A stretch of 64,000 nucleotides of DNA, taken from contig JAKEET010000011.1 in the NCBI GenBank assembly GCA_022616435.1, positions 1 through 64,000 of the forward strand. Direction: 5' to 3'. Under the pieces are notes generated by a model, which ran no database searches, was not told the origin of the DNA, and saw only the letters and a list, made by a program, of their open reading frames with translations. The first letter of the stretch is position 1; each line of letters starts with the position of its first letter. This document shows, piece after piece, positions 62,656-64,000 of this stretch. The stretch comes from Gemmataceae bacterium. Lineage in GTDB: Bacteria; Planctomycetota; Planctomycetia; Gemmatales; Gemmataceae. The position numbers and the translations under genes were made by a program.

Positions 62656-64000
62656 ATGCGTTGGCTTGGTGTACTGTTCGTAGTCTCATCCTTGCATCCC
62701 GCCTTCCTCAACGCTCAGGAAGCGACGTGGAAAGCCGGCGTCGCCAAGACGATCATCACGCCCACGAAACCGATGTGGATGTCCGGCTACGGCGGCCGCA
62801 CCAAGCCGGCCCAGGGCAAGGAGACCGAGCTGTGGGCCAAGGCGCTGGTGCTCGAGGACGCCAAGGGCCACACGGCCGTGCTGGTGACGCTCGACCTGGT
62901 CGGCATCGGCCGCGACATTTCCGCGCCGGTCTGCAAGCGGCTGCAGGACAAACACGGCCTCGACCGCGCCGCGATCATCCTGAGTTGTTCGCACACGCAC
63001 TGCGGCCCGGTGGTCGGCGACAACCTGCGGGCCATGTACTTTCTCGACGCCGAGCAAGGACGCCTGGTCGATGAGTACACCGCGATGTTGCGGGCGAAGA
63101 TCGACGAGGTGGTCGGCGCCGCGATGGCCGAGCGCCGGCCGGCGGTGTTGAGCTGGACCATCGGCACGTCGGGATTCGCGGTCAATCGCCGCACCAACAA
63201 GGAAGCCAAGGCGCCGGAGTTGATCGAGCGAGGCTTGCTGCAGGGCCCGGTCGATCACGATGTGCCGGTGCTGGCTGTCCGAGATCATGACGGCAAGCTG
63301 CGAGCGGTGGCGTTCGGCTACGCCTGCCACGCCACGGTCATGGACTATCTGAAATGGTCGGGGGACTATCCTGGTTTCGCACAGATGGAGCTGGAGAAGT
63401 CGCATCCGGGAGCGGTGGCGTTGTTCTGGGCCGGCTGCGGCGGCGATCAGAATCCGCTGCCGCGCCGCCAGGTCGAGCTGGCCCGAAAGTACGGCAAGCA
63501 GCTCGCCCAGAGCGTCGACGCGGTCCTGGCGGCGAAGATGCAGCCGGTCGCCGGCGCGTGGATCGGCGCGTACCGCGAGATCGATTTGACCTATCACGAG
63601 GTGCCCTCGCGCGACAAGCTCGTGCAGGATACGCTGAGCGACAACAAGTACGTGGCGAACCGGGCCAGGCATTTGCTGAAAGAGCTGGAAGCCAAGGGCT
63701 CGCTCCGCGGCACGTATCCCTACCCGGTGCAAGTCTGGCGGCTGGGCGACGAAATCACCTGGGTCGCGCTCGGCGGCGAAGTCGTCGTCGATTACGCGCT
63801 GCGCTTGAAGAGGGAGCTGACGCCCGGCAAGACCTGGGTGATGGCCTACGCCAACGACGTGATGGCCTACATCCCGTCGCTGCGGGTGCTCAAGGAAGGC
63901 GGCTACGAAGGCGGCGGCGCCATGATCTATTACGGGCTGCCGTCGATCTGGGGGCCGCGCGTCGAGGAGCTGATTGTCGAGAATGTGAAACAGATCGTGA
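62656..64000 (+). CDS. Neutral ceramidase-like hydrolase (truncated by window end)
   Basis: 448 codons with no stop before the window edge. Signal peptide MRWLGVLFVVSSLHPAFLNA, then WKAGVAKTIITPTKPMWMSGYG, the usual start of the neutral/alkaline non-lysosomal ceramidase N-terminal family. Zinc-site motifs: LSCSHTHCGP (~112-118) and GYACHATVMDY (~220); FWAGCGGDQNP follows. Such proteins are numerous in planctomycetes and probably act on amide-linked lipids or related amides in the periplasm; specificity unproven. ATG at 62656 with AGGGAAG upstream. Confidence 0.8.
   Translation, partial: MRWLGVLFVVSSLHPAFLNAQEATWKAGVAKTIITPTKPMWMSGYGGRTKPAQGKETELWAKALVLEDAKGHTAVLVTLDLVGIGRDISAPVCKRLQDKHGLDRAAIILSCSHTHCGPVVGDNLRAMYFLDAEQGRLVDEYTAMLRAKIDEVVGAAMAERRPAVLSWTIGTSGFAVNRRTNKEAKAPELIERGLLQGPVDHDVPVLAVRDHDGKLRAVAFGYACHATVMDYLKWSGDYPGFAQMELEKSHPGAVALFWAGCGGDQNPLPRRQVELARKYGKQLAQSVDAVLAAKMQPVAGAWIGAYREIDLTYHEVPSRDKLVQDTLSDNKYVANRARHLLKELEAKGSLRGTYPYPVQVWRLGDEITWVALGGEVVVDYALRLKRELTPGKTWVMAYANDVMAYIPSLRVLKEGGYEGGGAMIYYGLPSIWGPRVEELIVENVKQIV

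Overview
The window is high-GC DNA from a planctomycete, most likely near Gemmata (order Gemmatales). The evidence is a set of lineage-typical families: a TIGR03067 lipocalin-like protein, a surface protein with the RRWRPSVETLEDR-type N-terminal motif and an SdrD-B domain, DUF4058, Gfo/Idh/MocA oxidoreductases, PQQ/WD40 repeat proteins, a ceramidase-like hydrolase and many long intergenic palindromes. I see no rRNA, tRNA, CRISPR array, intact IS element or origin.

Layout. 0-5 kb: an oxidoreductase-like membrane protein, DUF4058, DUF2203, then a cyclic-di-GMP-I type riboswitch with its own terminator and no gene behind it on its strand, then a LOG-family protein and a small SHOCT membrane protein. 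5-12.5 kb: a lipid-type acyl-AMP ligase/carrier/reductase fusion divergent from an aldehyde dehydrogenase, a lone LolD-type ABC ATPase and a caspase-like protein. 13-24.7 kb: DEAD-box helicase, oxidoreductase, TIGR03067, WD40, PQQ repeat protein, SWIM-SNF2 helicase, a frameshifted sortilin-like gene and a solitary DNA methyltransferase. 24.8-33.4 kb: a YgiT-type zinc finger, an EF-hand plus deiodinase-like gene with an in-frame TGA exactly at the catalytic Cys/Sec position (a probable selenoprotein), a pyruvyl-transferase-like protein, a surface SdrD-B protein, a HEAT-like protein and an outer-membrane protein. 33.6-38.2 kb: a visibly lower-GC, defence-like island with a DUF433/DUF5615 toxin-antitoxin pair, two C-terminal remnants of a type I restriction subunit, and a HEAT-transmembrane-NACHT NTPase split by a frameshift. 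38.2-42.1 kb: three type VI secretion-like genes (TssK, TssL/DotU, shortened TssM). 42.5-43.5 kb: a voltage-gated cation channel. 43.6-61.1 kb: a nearly complete type II secretion (T2SS) operon on the minus strand, E-F-G-H-I-J-K-L-M-D-lipoprotein, with several stop/start overlaps and a 2139-residue secretin. 61.4-64 kb: an MFS transporter and a truncated ceramidase-like gene.

How the parts fit together: in the T2SS block, GspE powers the assembly, GspF is the platform, G-K are pseudopilins, L/M the inner-membrane assembly and D the outer-membrane pore; prepilin peptidase and a clear GspC are not in the window. The acyl-AMP ligase fusion and the divergent aldehyde dehydrogenase could form a fatty acid/aldehyde module. 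Decayed genes (Rpn/YhgA-like, VapC, sugar-phosphate isomerase, HsdR, DUF4058 N-terminus) and palindromic repeats show that the intergenic space is actively remodelled, and some palindromes have become part of protein-coding sequence. All family calls come from reading translated sequence, without database searches.
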